Source: Acidobacteriaceae bacterium | GTDB lineage: Bacteria; Acidobacteriota; Terriglobia; Terriglobales; Acidobacteriaceae | Direction of reading: 5' to 3' | NCBI GenBank assembly: GCA_003132445.1 | Contig: PKXU01000165.1 | Span: forward strand, 1-64,000 | DNA length: 64,000 bases | Shown: in pieces, positions 24,258 through 32,417 of the stretch | How positions within the stretch are numbered: the stretch's first letter is position 1 | Layout: each line of letters begins with the position of its first letter | Made by a program: the position numbers and the translations under genes | The notes under the pieces: model-generated | The model's database searches: none | What the model was told of the DNA's origin: nothing | Seen by the model: only the letters and a program-made list of their open reading frames with translations

Positions 24258-24988
24258 TGTCGGGAATCAAAGTTTTCCGCGCGCGAGAGATCCTCTCGAA
24301 AACTGTCGGGCCAGTTCCCTGGTATTGGAAAACTTTTCCCGTTGTTCCATCCTTGTCCGGACAGCGTTTCGTTTGGAGGCATCATGGCGAACAGGGACCA
24401 ATCGCTCACTTGGTCACGCTCGGCCTTGAACAGGAACCGGATAAAGCCCTTCTCGCGCTCAATACGTATTGCCGCCCATTCCTGGTGTCTCCGCATTTCA
24501 TCGGCATCTGGTGTCCTGAGGGTCGAAACATTCGTCTGACGTGCTTCGCTCCTGACCAATTGAAATCTTTTGATCTCGCGGAAGTCGCTGGCTGGTTCAA
24601 AGCCTCATCCGACCGCATTTACTCGGCGACGGCTCCAATTGCGGATTTCGAAGTGCCGCTTACACTCGCCCCGGGAATGAACAAGATCGGAGCGCCCGCG
24701 GAACTGGCCACCGTGGACGAGCTGATTGTTCCGACGAGCTACAAGGCTATGTCGCCCGACGACCCTGCATTTGCGCTTTTCGCTTTCTATCCGCAAGGGG
24801 GGTTGGTCGAGGTTTTGCCGCAGAAATGGTTTACCTCCGCGCAATACCGCGTCGGGCAGCAATGGATCACGCGGGCTGCGCGCGATCCTGAGTCGCAGCG
24901 CATCGTCGGCGAATGTTTTGGCGTGGGCACGTTTCTTCTGGAAGAAGACGGCTGCCGACTGGCGGAATGGGTGGAGCGGGGCAAGTAG
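24257..24988 (+). CDS. Hypothetical protein coupled to B12-binding subunit
   Basis: 243 residues, ATG overlapping the preceding stop. No family recognised. Mixed alpha/beta, no signal peptide or membrane segment. Notable parts: G-P-V-P-W-Y-W-K-T-F-P-V-V-P, F-I-G-I-W-C-P-E-G-R-N-I-R-L-T-C-F, and G-E-C-F-G-V-G-T-F-L-L-E-E-D-G-C near the end. The tight coupling suggests it works with, or matures, the cobalamin protein, but this is inference. Confidence 0.65.
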   Translation: MSGIKVFRAREILSKTVGPVPWYWKTFPVVPSLSGQRFVWRHHGEQGPIAHLVTLGLEQEPDKALLALNTYCRPFLVSPHFIGIWCPEGRNIRLTCFAPDQLKSFDLAEVAGWFKASSDRIYSATAPIADFEVPLTLAPGMNKIGAPAELATVDELIVPTSYKAMSPDDPAFALFAFYPQGGLVEVLPQKWFTSAQYRVGQQWITRAARDPESQRIVGECFGVGTFLLEEDGCRLAEWVERGK

Positions 24989-25065
24989 CATTTTTGACTT
25001 TAGGTTTTGCCTTAAAGTTTTGCCCGGATCTCCGTTGAAATTCTCACGATGAATGTCTGCCTAGA

Positions 25066-25647
25066 ATGTCTGCTACTGATTTTCAACTGGAAGAACGCGG
25101 AGAAGTTCGCGTCGTGCGGCTTCAGTCGCAGGACGCGACAAACCGTCTCACGCGAAACTTTGTGCTATCGCTGACCGATGCGATTGCGCGACTGGCGCGG
25201 GATCGGCGACCGATCGTGTTGGCGGGAAATGAGAAATTCTTTTGTGCGGGTGCAGATTTGCAAGAGATCTTTACGCTCGATGCTTCCTCCGCCTATGAAT
25301 TTTCGGGGATCGGGCAAACTCTCATGAATGCGGTCGATCAGTTCCCTGCCCCGGTATATGCAGCGGTTGAGGGATACTGCATGGGAGGCGGACTCGACTT
25401 GGCGCTGGCGTGTGATCATCGTGTTGCGTCTCCGAATGCCGTGTTTGGGCATCGCGGCGCAGCTTTGGGTTTGATCACCGGCTGGGGCGGCACGCAGCGT
25501 TTGCCTCGTCTGCTCGGCAAAGGACGCGCGCTTCAAATGTTCGTCGCTGCGGAAACAATTATGGCGCCACAGGCATTGGACATCGGTTTAGTGGACACGA
25601 TTGCCGCCGATCCCTTGGCCGAGGCGATACGCTGCCTCGAACAATGA
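25066..25647 (+). CDS. Crotonase-fold protein, short and lacking a catalytic Glu
   Basis: 193 residues, 60-70 shorter than usual: the frame stops after A-I-R-C-L-E-Q, so the C-terminal helices are missing. Oxyanion-hole motifs are present (F-F-C-A-G-A-D-L and G-Y-C-M-G-G-G-L). At the position of the first catalytic Glu of enoyl-CoA hydratase (F-G-x-P-E) the sequence reads F-G-H-R-G, so hydratase activity is unlikely. It could be another crotonase reaction or a decaying gene. Lies in the acyl-CoA catabolic cluster. Confidence 0.75.
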   Translation: MSATDFQLEERGEVRVVRLQSQDATNRLTRNFVLSLTDAIARLARDRRPIVLAGNEKFFCAGADLQEIFTLDASSAYEFSGIGQTLMNAVDQFPAPVYAAVEGYCMGGGLDLALACDHRVASPNAVFGHRGAALGLITGWGGTQRLPRLLGKGRALQMFVAAETIMAPQALDIGLVDTIAADPLAEAIRCLEQ

Positions 25648-25807
25648 GCCACCGCCGAACTGGCTCGGTATAGTATTCGACGGGGACCGCATTGCGCCGC
25701 TCCGCCCGCGTGGTATACCGTAATCAGTCCGTATCTTCATTTTTGGTCCATGATTGGTTGACACACGATTTCTTGACGCATGATTCTCTGGCTGCGATTT
25801 TTGACCC

Positions 25808-27517
25808 ATGGCAGAGCGTAACGAATCTCTCAGCGCGAACTCTTCTACAACGGGGAACGTGCTGACCACGAAGATCGATCCCACTTCGGCGCGTTATGAA
25901 GCGAACATGCGCTTCCTGGCCGACCTTATGTCGCAAATACGAAATGAGGGCGAGAAGATTTGTGAGGGTGGAGGCAGCAAAGCAATCGAAAACCAACATG
26001 CCAAGGGGCGTTTGACGGCACGCGAGCGCATTGCGTTGCTGGCCGATCCTGATACTTTTTTCGAGCTGGGCCTCTACACCGCGCACGGGATGTACGCGGA
26101 GTGGGGTGGCGCGCCGGCAGCGGGCGTGATCACCGGAATGGCGCGCATCGAGAGCCGGATGGTCATGATTATTGCGAATGACGCGACCGTGAAGGCCGGT
26201 GCGTTTTTCCCCATGACATCGAAGAAGGTGATTCGAGCACAGAACATTGCCATTGAAAATCGCATTCCGACGATTTACCTGGTCGATTCGGCAGGAGTTT
26301 TTTTGCCGCTGCAGGAAGATGTATTTCCGGATACCGACGATTTCGGCCGCGTATTTCGCAACAACGCCGTGATGTCGGCGATGGGCATTCCGCAAATTGC
26401 AGCGATCATGGGCATGTGCGTGGCGGGCGGCGGCTATTTGCCAGTGATGTGCGATCACGTGCTGATGACCGACGGCAGCGGACTTTTTCTCGCCGGTCCG
26501 GCGCTGGTGCAAGCCGCGATCGGACAGAAAGTTTCGTCGGAGGAATTGGGCGGTGCTGCCATGCACTCGGCCATTAGCGGGACAGTTGATTTCCGCGAAC
26601 CGGACGACGAAGCTTGCATCGCGCGGATTCGCTCGATCGTTGAAAAATGGGGATACCGTCGGCTTTCTCCGTGGGATAGAAAGAAGCCCGTTGCCCCGGA
26701 GTTGGCCGCCGAAGAAATCTATGGCATCTACGATTCGTCGCCCGCCCGGCCATACGACATGAAAGAAGTGCTGGCGCGTGTGCTTGATGGCAGCCGCCTT
26801 GACGAATACAAGGCGGAGTACGGAAAAACACTCATCTGCGGATATGCGCGGATTGGCGGTTTCGCAGTTGGAATCGTGGCCAACCAGAAGCTGCACACGC
26901 AGCAAACCGATCACGAGGGCCGCAAGCGAGTCGAGTTCGGAGGCGTGATCTATACGGAATCCGCGGAGAAAGCTGCGCGTTTCATCATGGACTGCAATCA
27001 GAATCTGATTCCTCTGATCTTCTTCCACGACGTAAACGGATTCATGGTGGGACGCGATGCGGAGTGGAGCGGAATTATCAAGGCCGGGGCGAAGATGGTC
27101 AATGCGGTTTCAAATTCCGTGGTGCCGAAGATTACCATCATCGTGGGTGGATCGTTCGGCGCCGGCCATTACGCGATGTGCGGAAAAGCGTTCGATCCGC
27201 GCTTTGTTTTTGCGTGGCCGACGGCCCGTTACGCAGTGATGAGCGGCGATTCGGCCGCGGGAACGCTGGTTGAAATTAAAGTGAAACAACTGGAGCGCGG
27301 TGGCAAAAAGCTGAGCGAAGAGGAAAGAAAGGAACTGTACGAGTCGGTAAAGCGAACCTATGACGAGCAGACCGATCCCCGGTATGGCGCCGCCCGGCTC
27401 TGGATCGACAAAATTATCGATCCCATCGAAACGCGGGAGGCCATTACCCAGGCGTTGGAAGCCGCTGCTCTCAATCCGGACGTAGCCGAGTTCAGGGTGG
27501 GAGTTTTGCAAACATGA
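25808..27517 (+). CDS. Acyl-CoA carboxylase beta subunit (methylcrotonyl-CoA type)
   Basis: 569 residues. Carboxyltransferase halves are visible: N-half with K-G-R-L-T-A-R-E-R-I and G-G-A-P-A-A-G-V-I-T-G, then G-M-C-V-A-G-G-G-Y-L-P; C-half with G-G-S-F-G-A-G-H-Y-A-M-C-G-K-A-F and A-W-P-T-A-R-Y-A-V-M. The layout fits methylcrotonyl-CoA rather than propionyl-CoA carboxylase; the neighbouring HMG-CoA lyase and methylglutaconyl-type hydratase support this. The biotin-carrying alpha subunit is not in the window. No ribosome site is obvious before the ATG at 25808. Confidence 0.9.
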   Translation: MAERNESLSANSSTTGNVLTTKIDPTSARYEANMRFLADLMSQIRNEGEKICEGGGSKAIENQHAKGRLTARERIALLADPDTFFELGLYTAHGMYAEWGGAPAAGVITGMARIESRMVMIIANDATVKAGAFFPMTSKKVIRAQNIAIENRIPTIYLVDSAGVFLPLQEDVFPDTDDFGRVFRNNAVMSAMGIPQIAAIMGMCVAGGGYLPVMCDHVLMTDGSGLFLAGPALVQAAIGQKVSSEELGGAAMHSAISGTVDFREPDDEACIARIRSIVEKWGYRRLSPWDRKKPVAPELAAEEIYGIYDSSPARPYDMKEVLARVLDGSRLDEYKAEYGKTLICGYARIGGFAVGIVANQKLHTQQTDHEGRKRVEFGGVIYTESAEKAARFIMDCNQNLIPLIFFHDVNGFMVGRDAEWSGIIKAGAKMVNAVSNSVVPKITIIVGGSFGAGHYAMCGKAFDPRFVFAWPTARYAVMSGDSAAGTLVEIKVKQLERGGKKLSEEERKELYESVKRTYDEQTDPRYGAARLWIDKIIDPIETREAITQALEAAALNPDVAEFRVGVLQT

Positions 27518-27578
27518 ATCACCACGGAGACATCAACGGCGATTGTTGATTGATGATTGATAATTTTCCGATTGATTC

Positions 27579-27592
27579 CTCTTAGCTAAGAG
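27579..27592. promoter_or_regulatory. Perfect 14-base palindrome CTCTTAGCTAAGAG
   Basis: It ends 11 bases before the ATG of the HMG-CoA lyase gene, overlapping the place where a ribosome site would be. Candidate operator or small hairpin controlling translation. Confidence 0.35.
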
Positions 27593-27603
27593 CTAATTGC
27601 CAG

Positions 27604-28488
27604 ATGCTAATTGCTGATCCCGTCAAACTGATTGAATGTCCACGCGATGCCTGGCAGGGGCTGCCAGGGATAATTCCTGCCGAATTGAAGACTGACTATT
27701 TGCGGGCGTTGATCAGCGTCGGGTTCAAACACATTGATGCCGTATCGTTCGTCTCGCCGAAAGCGGTTCCGCAGATGGCGGACTCGGAAGAGGTTCTGAA
27801 AGAACTCGACCCGCCCGATGATGTGGAGATCATCGGAATTGTGGTGAATGAACGAGGCGCGGAGCGAGCGATTAGCACGAAGGCCGTTTCGACGCTGGGA
27901 TTTCCGTATTCGATTTCGGAGACGTTTCTGCGGAAGAATCAGAATCAATCGCCGGAGAACGCGCTCGAAGAATTGGAGAAAATCAAGAACAAGGCGGACG
28001 ATGCCGGACTCGACGTCGTAGTTTATATTTCAATGGCGTTCGGCAATCCCTATGGCGACCTATGGAATCCCGACGAAGTCATCGAGGCCATCTCGCTGAT
28101 GGAAGTCGATAACCTGCGGATGATCTCGCTGGCCGACACTGTAGGCATGGCGAGCCCGCAGCAGGTTAAGGACGTGGTGGGCGCGGTGATGGCGAAGTAC
28201 GACTATCTGGAGATTGGCGTGCATCTGCACAGCCGGCCCGAGCAAGCGGAGGCAAAAATTCTGGCGGCGTATGAGGCGGGCTGTCGGCGGTTTGATTCTG
28301 CTTTAGGTGGACTTGGCGGCTGTCCTTTCGCGCAGGACGCTTTGGTTGGTAACATCCCGACGGAGAAGGTGATTGAGACACTTTCTGCGCGAGGAGCGAA
28401 GTTGCCGCAATTAAAGCCATTGGATTCGCTCTTGAAGGCGACAGCGGGCATCGGCGCCAGGTTTTCCAGTTCGCACGCAGCGGATTAA
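27604..28488 (+). CDS. mvaB: Hydroxymethylglutaryl-CoA lyase
   Basis: 294 residues. Signature GGLGGCPFAQDALVGN with its catalytic Cys, the metal-binding H-L-H-S-R, and an N-terminal C-P-R-D segment (Arg-Asp as in family members) mark the enzyme. It splits HMG-CoA to acetoacetate and acetyl-CoA, the last step of leucine breakdown, agreeing with the carboxylase before it and the hydratase after it. The stop TAA is part of a TTAACCACGG sequence at the edge of the repeat at 28500. Confidence 0.92.
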   Translation: MLIADPVKLIECPRDAWQGLPGIIPAELKTDYLRALISVGFKHIDAVSFVSPKAVPQMADSEEVLKELDPPDDVEIIGIVVNERGAERAISTKAVSTLGFPYSISETFLRKNQNQSPENALEELEKIKNKADDAGLDVVVYISMAFGNPYGDLWNPDEVIEAISLMEVDNLRMISLADTVGMASPQQVKDVVGAVMAKYDYLEIGVHLHSRPEQAEAKILAAYEAGCRRFDSALGGLGGCPFAQDALVGNIPTEKVIETLSARGAKLPQLKPLDSLLKATAGIGARFSSSHAAD

Positions 28489-28499
28489 CCACGGTTTTA

Positions 28500-28564
28500 C
28501 GCGGATCTCACGGATAGAACAAGCGGAATTGTTTGTCGATCTGTGAGGATCCGTGAGATCCGCG
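28500..28564. repeat. Palindromic repeat, CGCGGATCTCACGGAT arms
   Basis: Perfect 16-base inverted arms (28500-28515 and 28549-28564) around a 33-base centre; the flank begins with TTAACCACGG. It would form a strong hairpin in the transcript between the lyase and hydratase genes. Confidence 0.9.
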
Positions 28565-28577
28565 GCGGTTTTGAGGC

Positions 28578-29360
28578 ATGAGCTACAACACAGTACAACT
28601 TGCGTATGACGGCGGCGTGGCCACGATCACACTGAACCGCCCAGAAAAACGCAACGCGATCAGCTTCGAACTGATTGACGATTTGCTGCGCGCGCTGGAG
28701 CAGGTCGAGAAATCTGAGGCAGTCGTTTTAATTTTGACGGGTGCGGGCAAGGCTTTCTGTTCGGGAATGGATTTGGACAATCTGAAGTCGCTGCTGGGCA
28801 GTTCAGCGGAGCAGAACCTGCAGGATTCTCAGACCATGGTGAGGTTGTTCCGTGCGCTGTATGAGTTTCCGAAAGTAACCATCGCTGCTGTGAACGGACC
28901 GGCCATCGCGGGCGGAACTGGACTGGCGCTACTCTGCGACTTCACGCTGGCCGTTCCAGACGCGAAGTTTGGTTACACCGAAGTTCGCATCGGCTTTGTG
29001 CCAGCCATTGTTTCGACATTTCTATTGCGGCAGGTGGGCGAAAAGCAGGCTCGCGACCTGCTGCTTACAGGCAGGATTGTCGGTGCCGACGAAGCCGCGC
29101 GCATGGGGCTAATTACCGAAATCGTGCCCGCAGAGAATCTGATGACTCGCGCTCGCCAACTGGCAGCCTTGTTAATGGAGAACAGTCCCGCGTCACTGCG
29201 AGCGACGAAGCAATTACTCACCAATCATGCCCGCGCGGAACTCGACGTCCAGATCGAGTCCGCCGTGCGCGAGAATGCCGCGATCCGCACCACTGCGGAC
29301 TTCCGCGAGGGGATTTCATCGTTCCTCGAAAAACGCAAACCGGTGTGGACGGGGAAATGA
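28578..29360 (+). CDS. Enoyl-CoA hydratase, methylglutaconyl-CoA hydratase type
   Basis: 260 residues, full length. Crotonase marks: N-R-P-E-K-R-N-A-I, G-K-A-F-C-S-G-M-D-L, N-G-P-A-I-A-G-G-T-G-L-A. The F-G-Y-T-E-V-R-I-G-F-V-P-A-I-V-S segment (Glu135) is the form seen in methylglutaconyl-CoA hydratases (AUH/LiuC) rather than in general hydratases. With the carboxylase (25808) and lyase (27604) this makes three consecutive leucine-degradation steps. It overlaps the next gene by the ATGA junction. Confidence 0.9.
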   Translation: MSYNTVQLAYDGGVATITLNRPEKRNAISFELIDDLLRALEQVEKSEAVVLILTGAGKAFCSGMDLDNLKSLLGSSAEQNLQDSQTMVRLFRALYEFPKVTIAAVNGPAIAGGTGLALLCDFTLAVPDAKFGYTEVRIGFVPAIVSTFLLRQVGEKQARDLLLTGRIVGADEAARMGLITEIVPAENLMTRARQLAALLMENSPASLRATKQLLTNHARAELDVQIESAVRENAAIRTTADFREGISSFLEKRKPVWTGK

Positions 29361-29788
29361 GTTCTATCGGCCGTCGAGCATTCCATGAAACCCGCATCCG
29401 AGTGCGCTACGCGGAAACTGACCAGATGGGCGTCGTCTACCATGCGAATCATCTCATCTGGTTCGAGGTTGGCCGCGTGGAACTGATGCGCGACATGGGG
29501 TTTTCGTATCGTGAGATGGAACACGAAGACGGGCGATTCATTGCGGTGGGCGACGTCAAATGCCGATACCGAGCGCCGATATTTTACGACGAGGAAGTCA
29601 TAGTGAGAACGCGTTTGAAGAAAGTGCGCGAGTCAGTGATCGTATTCAGTTACGAACTCGTACGCGCGGGCGATCGGGCGTTGTTGGCGGAGGGCGAGAC
29701 TACGCACATTGTCACCGACAGGAGCATGAAGGTCTCGCCTTTGCCGGAAAAATATTTAACTGCCTTTCGCGCGGCCATGGCAGAGTAG
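29357..29788 (+). CDS. Hotdog-fold acyl-CoA thioesterase (YbgC/FadM type)
   Basis: 143 residues from ATG 29357, chosen for the four-base overlap with the hydratase stop; the frame opens 12 bases earlier. Single 4HBT domain with R-V-R-Y-A-E-T-D22-Q-M-G-V-V-Y-H-A-N-H, where Asp22 is the catalytic acid in this group, and F-E-V-G-R-V-E-L-M-R. It probably frees CoA from short or branched acyl-CoA. Coupled to the hydratase gene. Confidence 0.9.
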   Translation: MSSIGRRAFHETRIRVRYAETDQMGVVYHANHLIWFEVGRVELMRDMGFSYREMEHEDGRFIAVGDVKCRYRAPIFYDEEVIVRTRLKKVRESVIVFSYELVRAGDRALLAEGETTHIVTDRSMKVSPLPEKYLTAFRAAMAE

Positions 29789-29839
29789 GCTCGGGAATAG
29801 AATCGACATTCCACAACACCGCAACCTTGACGGAGAATA

Positions 29840-31375
29840 TTGAACGCTCTTCACATTAACGGGAACGATTTGGCGCTCGAAGACGTCCACGAAGTAGCCG
29901 CGATCGAACCCCGTCGCGCTGCGCTGCTGTCTGCAGATGCGCGGCAGCTCGTCAATCAGGCCCGTTCAATCGTCGATGACATTGTAGCCAGCAACAAAGT
30001 TGCTTACGCAATTACCACTGGCGTAGGCAGGCTCAGTGACGTACGCATTGCGGCCGAACAGATTCGGGAACTGCAGGTCAACCTGGTGCGCTCTCACGCG
30101 GTCGGAGTCGGAGAACCGCTTTCGCTCGCGGAGACGCGCGCCATGATGTTGTTGCGGGCGAATTCGCTGGCCAAGGGCAATTCCGGTGTGCGGGCCATCG
30201 TCATCGACACACTTTGCGAGATGCTGAACCGTGGCGTTACCCCAGTTGTGCCGTCGCAGGGTAGTGTAGGAGCGAGTGGCGATCTGGCTCCGCTGGCGCA
30301 TCTGGCCTTGGCACTCATTGGCGAAGGCGAATGCTTCGATGAAAAGGGCGTGCGAGTTCCCAGTGCGGACGCACTCAAGCGCGCACAGATTAAGCCGCTG
30401 GTGCTTGAGGCCAAAGAGACCATCTCGCTGATCAACGGCACGCAGGCCATGCTGGCGGTGGGCACATTGTCGTTATTGGCTGCCGACGTTCTCGTCGACA
30501 CCGCCGACGTGCTTGGTGGGTTATGTTGCGATGCGCTCAAGGGAACTGATACGGCTTTTGACGAACGCATTCACCAGGCGCGTCCCCACGCCGGGCAACT
30601 GAAGACTGCGGCGAACCTGCGGCGCATGCTGGAAGGCAGTGAAATCCGCGAATCGCATCGCAACTGTGGCCGCGTGCAGGATGCCTACTCGCTGCGATGC
30701 ATCCCTCAGGTACACGGCGCGGTGCGCGACACGCTGGCGTATTGCCGCCAGATTTTTGAGACGGAGGCTAATTCCGCCGTCGACAATCCACTGGTCTTCA
30801 TTACCGATGAAAAAAACGCCGAGGGCGATGTGATCTCCGGGGGAAACTTTCATGGCGAACCACTCGCATTTGCATTGGATTTTATGGCGATCGTGCTGAG
30901 CGCGCTGGCGGGGATCAGTGAGCGCCGCATCGAACGCCTGGTAAATCCCGCGCTTAGCGAGGGCTTGCCGCCATTCCTGGCTTCCGGCGCCGGACTGAAT
31001 TCTGGCTTCATGATGCCGCAGGTCGTCGCAGCGGCACTCGTCAGCGAAAACAAAGTTCTGGCGCATCCCGCTTCCGTGGATTCCATCACGACCTCAGGGA
31101 ATAAAGAAGACTATGTTTCGATGGGGATGACGGCGGCCAACAAGCTCAAGCGTGTTGTCGAAAACACGCGAAACGTGTTGGCGATTGAAGCGATGGCGGT
31201 GGCGCAGGCAATCGACTTTCTGTCGCCGCTAAAACCGTCGAAGCGCGGCCAGGCGGCGTATGCGGCGGTCCGGTCGGTGTGTCTCACCATGGATAAAGAT
31301 CGCGTGATGTACCCAGATTTCGCGCGCATTGCCGCTCTCATCGCCAGTGGCAAGGTCGCACAAACGCTGCGGTAA
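29840..31375 (+). CDS. hutH: Histidine ammonia-lyase
   Basis: 511 residues from TTG 29840, with CGGAG 5 bases upstream. The Ala145-Ser146-Gly147 triad in GSVGASGDLAPLAHLALAL forms the MIO cofactor; Tyr56 in Y-A-I-T-T-G-V-G is the usual general base. N-C-G-R-V-Q-D-A-Y-S-L-R-C-x-P-Q-V-H-G and G-N-F-H-G-E-P are intact. It turns histidine into urocanate. The other hut genes are absent nearby; it follows the acyl-CoA cluster on the same strand. Confidence 0.93.
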   Translation: MNALHINGNDLALEDVHEVAAIEPRRAALLSADARQLVNQARSIVDDIVASNKVAYAITTGVGRLSDVRIAAEQIRELQVNLVRSHAVGVGEPLSLAETRAMMLLRANSLAKGNSGVRAIVIDTLCEMLNRGVTPVVPSQGSVGASGDLAPLAHLALALIGEGECFDEKGVRVPSADALKRAQIKPLVLEAKETISLINGTQAMLAVGTLSLLAADVLVDTADVLGGLCCDALKGTDTAFDERIHQARPHAGQLKTAANLRRMLEGSEIRESHRNCGRVQDAYSLRCIPQVHGAVRDTLAYCRQIFETEANSAVDNPLVFITDEKNAEGDVISGGNFHGEPLAFALDFMAIVLSALAGISERRIERLVNPALSEGLPPFLASGAGLNSGFMMPQVVAAALVSENKVLAHPASVDSITTSGNKEDYVSMGMTAANKLKRVVENTRNVLAIEAMAVAQAIDFLSPLKPSKRGQAAYAAVRSVCLTMDKDRVMYPDFARIAALIASGKVAQTLR

Positions 31376-31420
31376 ATTTGCGACTGAACCTTCCCGGAGA
31401 TTTGAACTCAGGAATTGAAA

Positions 31421-31834
31421 ATGAAGACGCTTACCGAATATTTGAAGTTTCATACTAAGACGCATCGGGCCTATGTACACATCACGCCGCAAGTAGAACA
31501 GATTGTCGCCAAGAGCGGAGTGAAGGAAGGCATGGTATTGGTTTCCGCCATGCACATCACGGCGGGCGTATATGTCAACGACAATGAAAGCGGTTTGATC
31601 GAAGACATCGACCAGTGGCTGGAGCATTTGGCGCCTTTTCGCAAAGGCTACAAACATCATGAGACGGGCGAAGACAATGGCGACTCCCACTTGAAGGCGC
31701 TGCTCATCCACCATGAAGTGATTGTGCCCATCACCGTCGGAAAACTTGACTTGGGAACATGGCAACGGATTTTCTATGCGGAATTCGACGGGCAGCGTGA
31801 TAAAAGGGTCATCGTAAAAGTGCTGGGAGAGTGA
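31421..31834 (+). CDS. YjbQ family protein (UPF0047, thiamine phosphate synthase-like)
   Basis: 137 residues from ATG 31421, AGGA 8 bases upstream. Single domain with [36 protein letters not shown] and [19 protein letters not shown]. Members such as E. coli YjbQ show weak thiamine phosphate synthase activity in vitro; the physiological role is unclear. Next gene starts 4 bases later. Confidence 0.9.
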   Translation: MKTLTEYLKFHTKTHRAYVHITPQVEQIVAKSGVKEGMVLVSAMHITAGVYVNDNESGLIEDIDQWLEHLAPFRKGYKHHETGEDNGDSHLKALLIHHEVIVPITVGKLDLGTWQRIFYAEFDGQRDKRVIVKVLGE

Positions 31835-31838
31835 CGAA

Positions 31839-32384
31839 ATGGAATCCGAAGAACTGGCTGAATTGCAGGAACATGCCGAGCATGCGAAGCACGATCCGAG
31901 TCTGGCACCGATCTCAGTGAGCATGGCCGTGCTCGCCGTGCTCGTGGCGGTTATAACGCTTCTCGGACATCGAGCTCACACCGAGGAAGTGGTATTGCAG
32001 GCCAAGTCGTCCGATCAGTGGGCGTTTTACCAGGCCAAGAATATTCGACGGCATACAGATGAACTTTTTGTCGATCTAACCTCGGTGGAAGCGACCGCCG
32101 ACGCGGCCGCACTGGCCAAGTTGCGCGAAAAATATTCAGGAGAAGCGGCACGCTACAAAGACGAGCAAAAAGGGATCGAGGAAAAGGCCAACGAGATGGA
32201 AGCGGAAGTTAAACACGAGAGAAACCGTGCGGATAGATTTGATCTCGCCGAAGTTTTCCTTGAAGTGGGATTGGTGATCACCTCGATCACACTACTTTCA
32301 GGGCGTAAGATTTTCTGGTACCTGGGAATGTTTCTAGGAGTCGTGGGAATCGTGGTAGCAGGCACGGCGTTCATCGTACATTGA
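31839..32384 (+). CDS. DUF4337 membrane protein
   Basis: 181 residues. One membrane helix near the N-terminus (about 25-43), a central charged coiled-coil (about 60-135; Q-W-A-F-Y-Q-A-K-N-I-R is the family hallmark) and two C-terminal helices (about 137-180). Family of unknown function. Starts 4 bases after yjbQ, so the two are probably one transcript. Confidence 0.82.
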   Translation: MESEELAELQEHAEHAKHDPSLAPISVSMAVLAVLVAVITLLGHRAHTEEVVLQAKSSDQWAFYQAKNIRRHTDELFVDLTSVEATADAAALAKLREKYSGEAARYKDEQKGIEEKANEMEAEVKHERNRADRFDLAEVFLEVGLVITSITLLSGRKIFWYLGMFLGVVGIVVAGTAFIVH

Positions 32385-32417
32385 AACGAATTGAATACGA
32401 CACTGCGTGAAGCCGTG

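Noticed and set aside
25724-27028. 434-codon minus-strand open frame
   Set aside because: Antisense to the acyl-CoA carboxylase gene; Arg/His-rich composition and no family motif. A codon-bias shadow.
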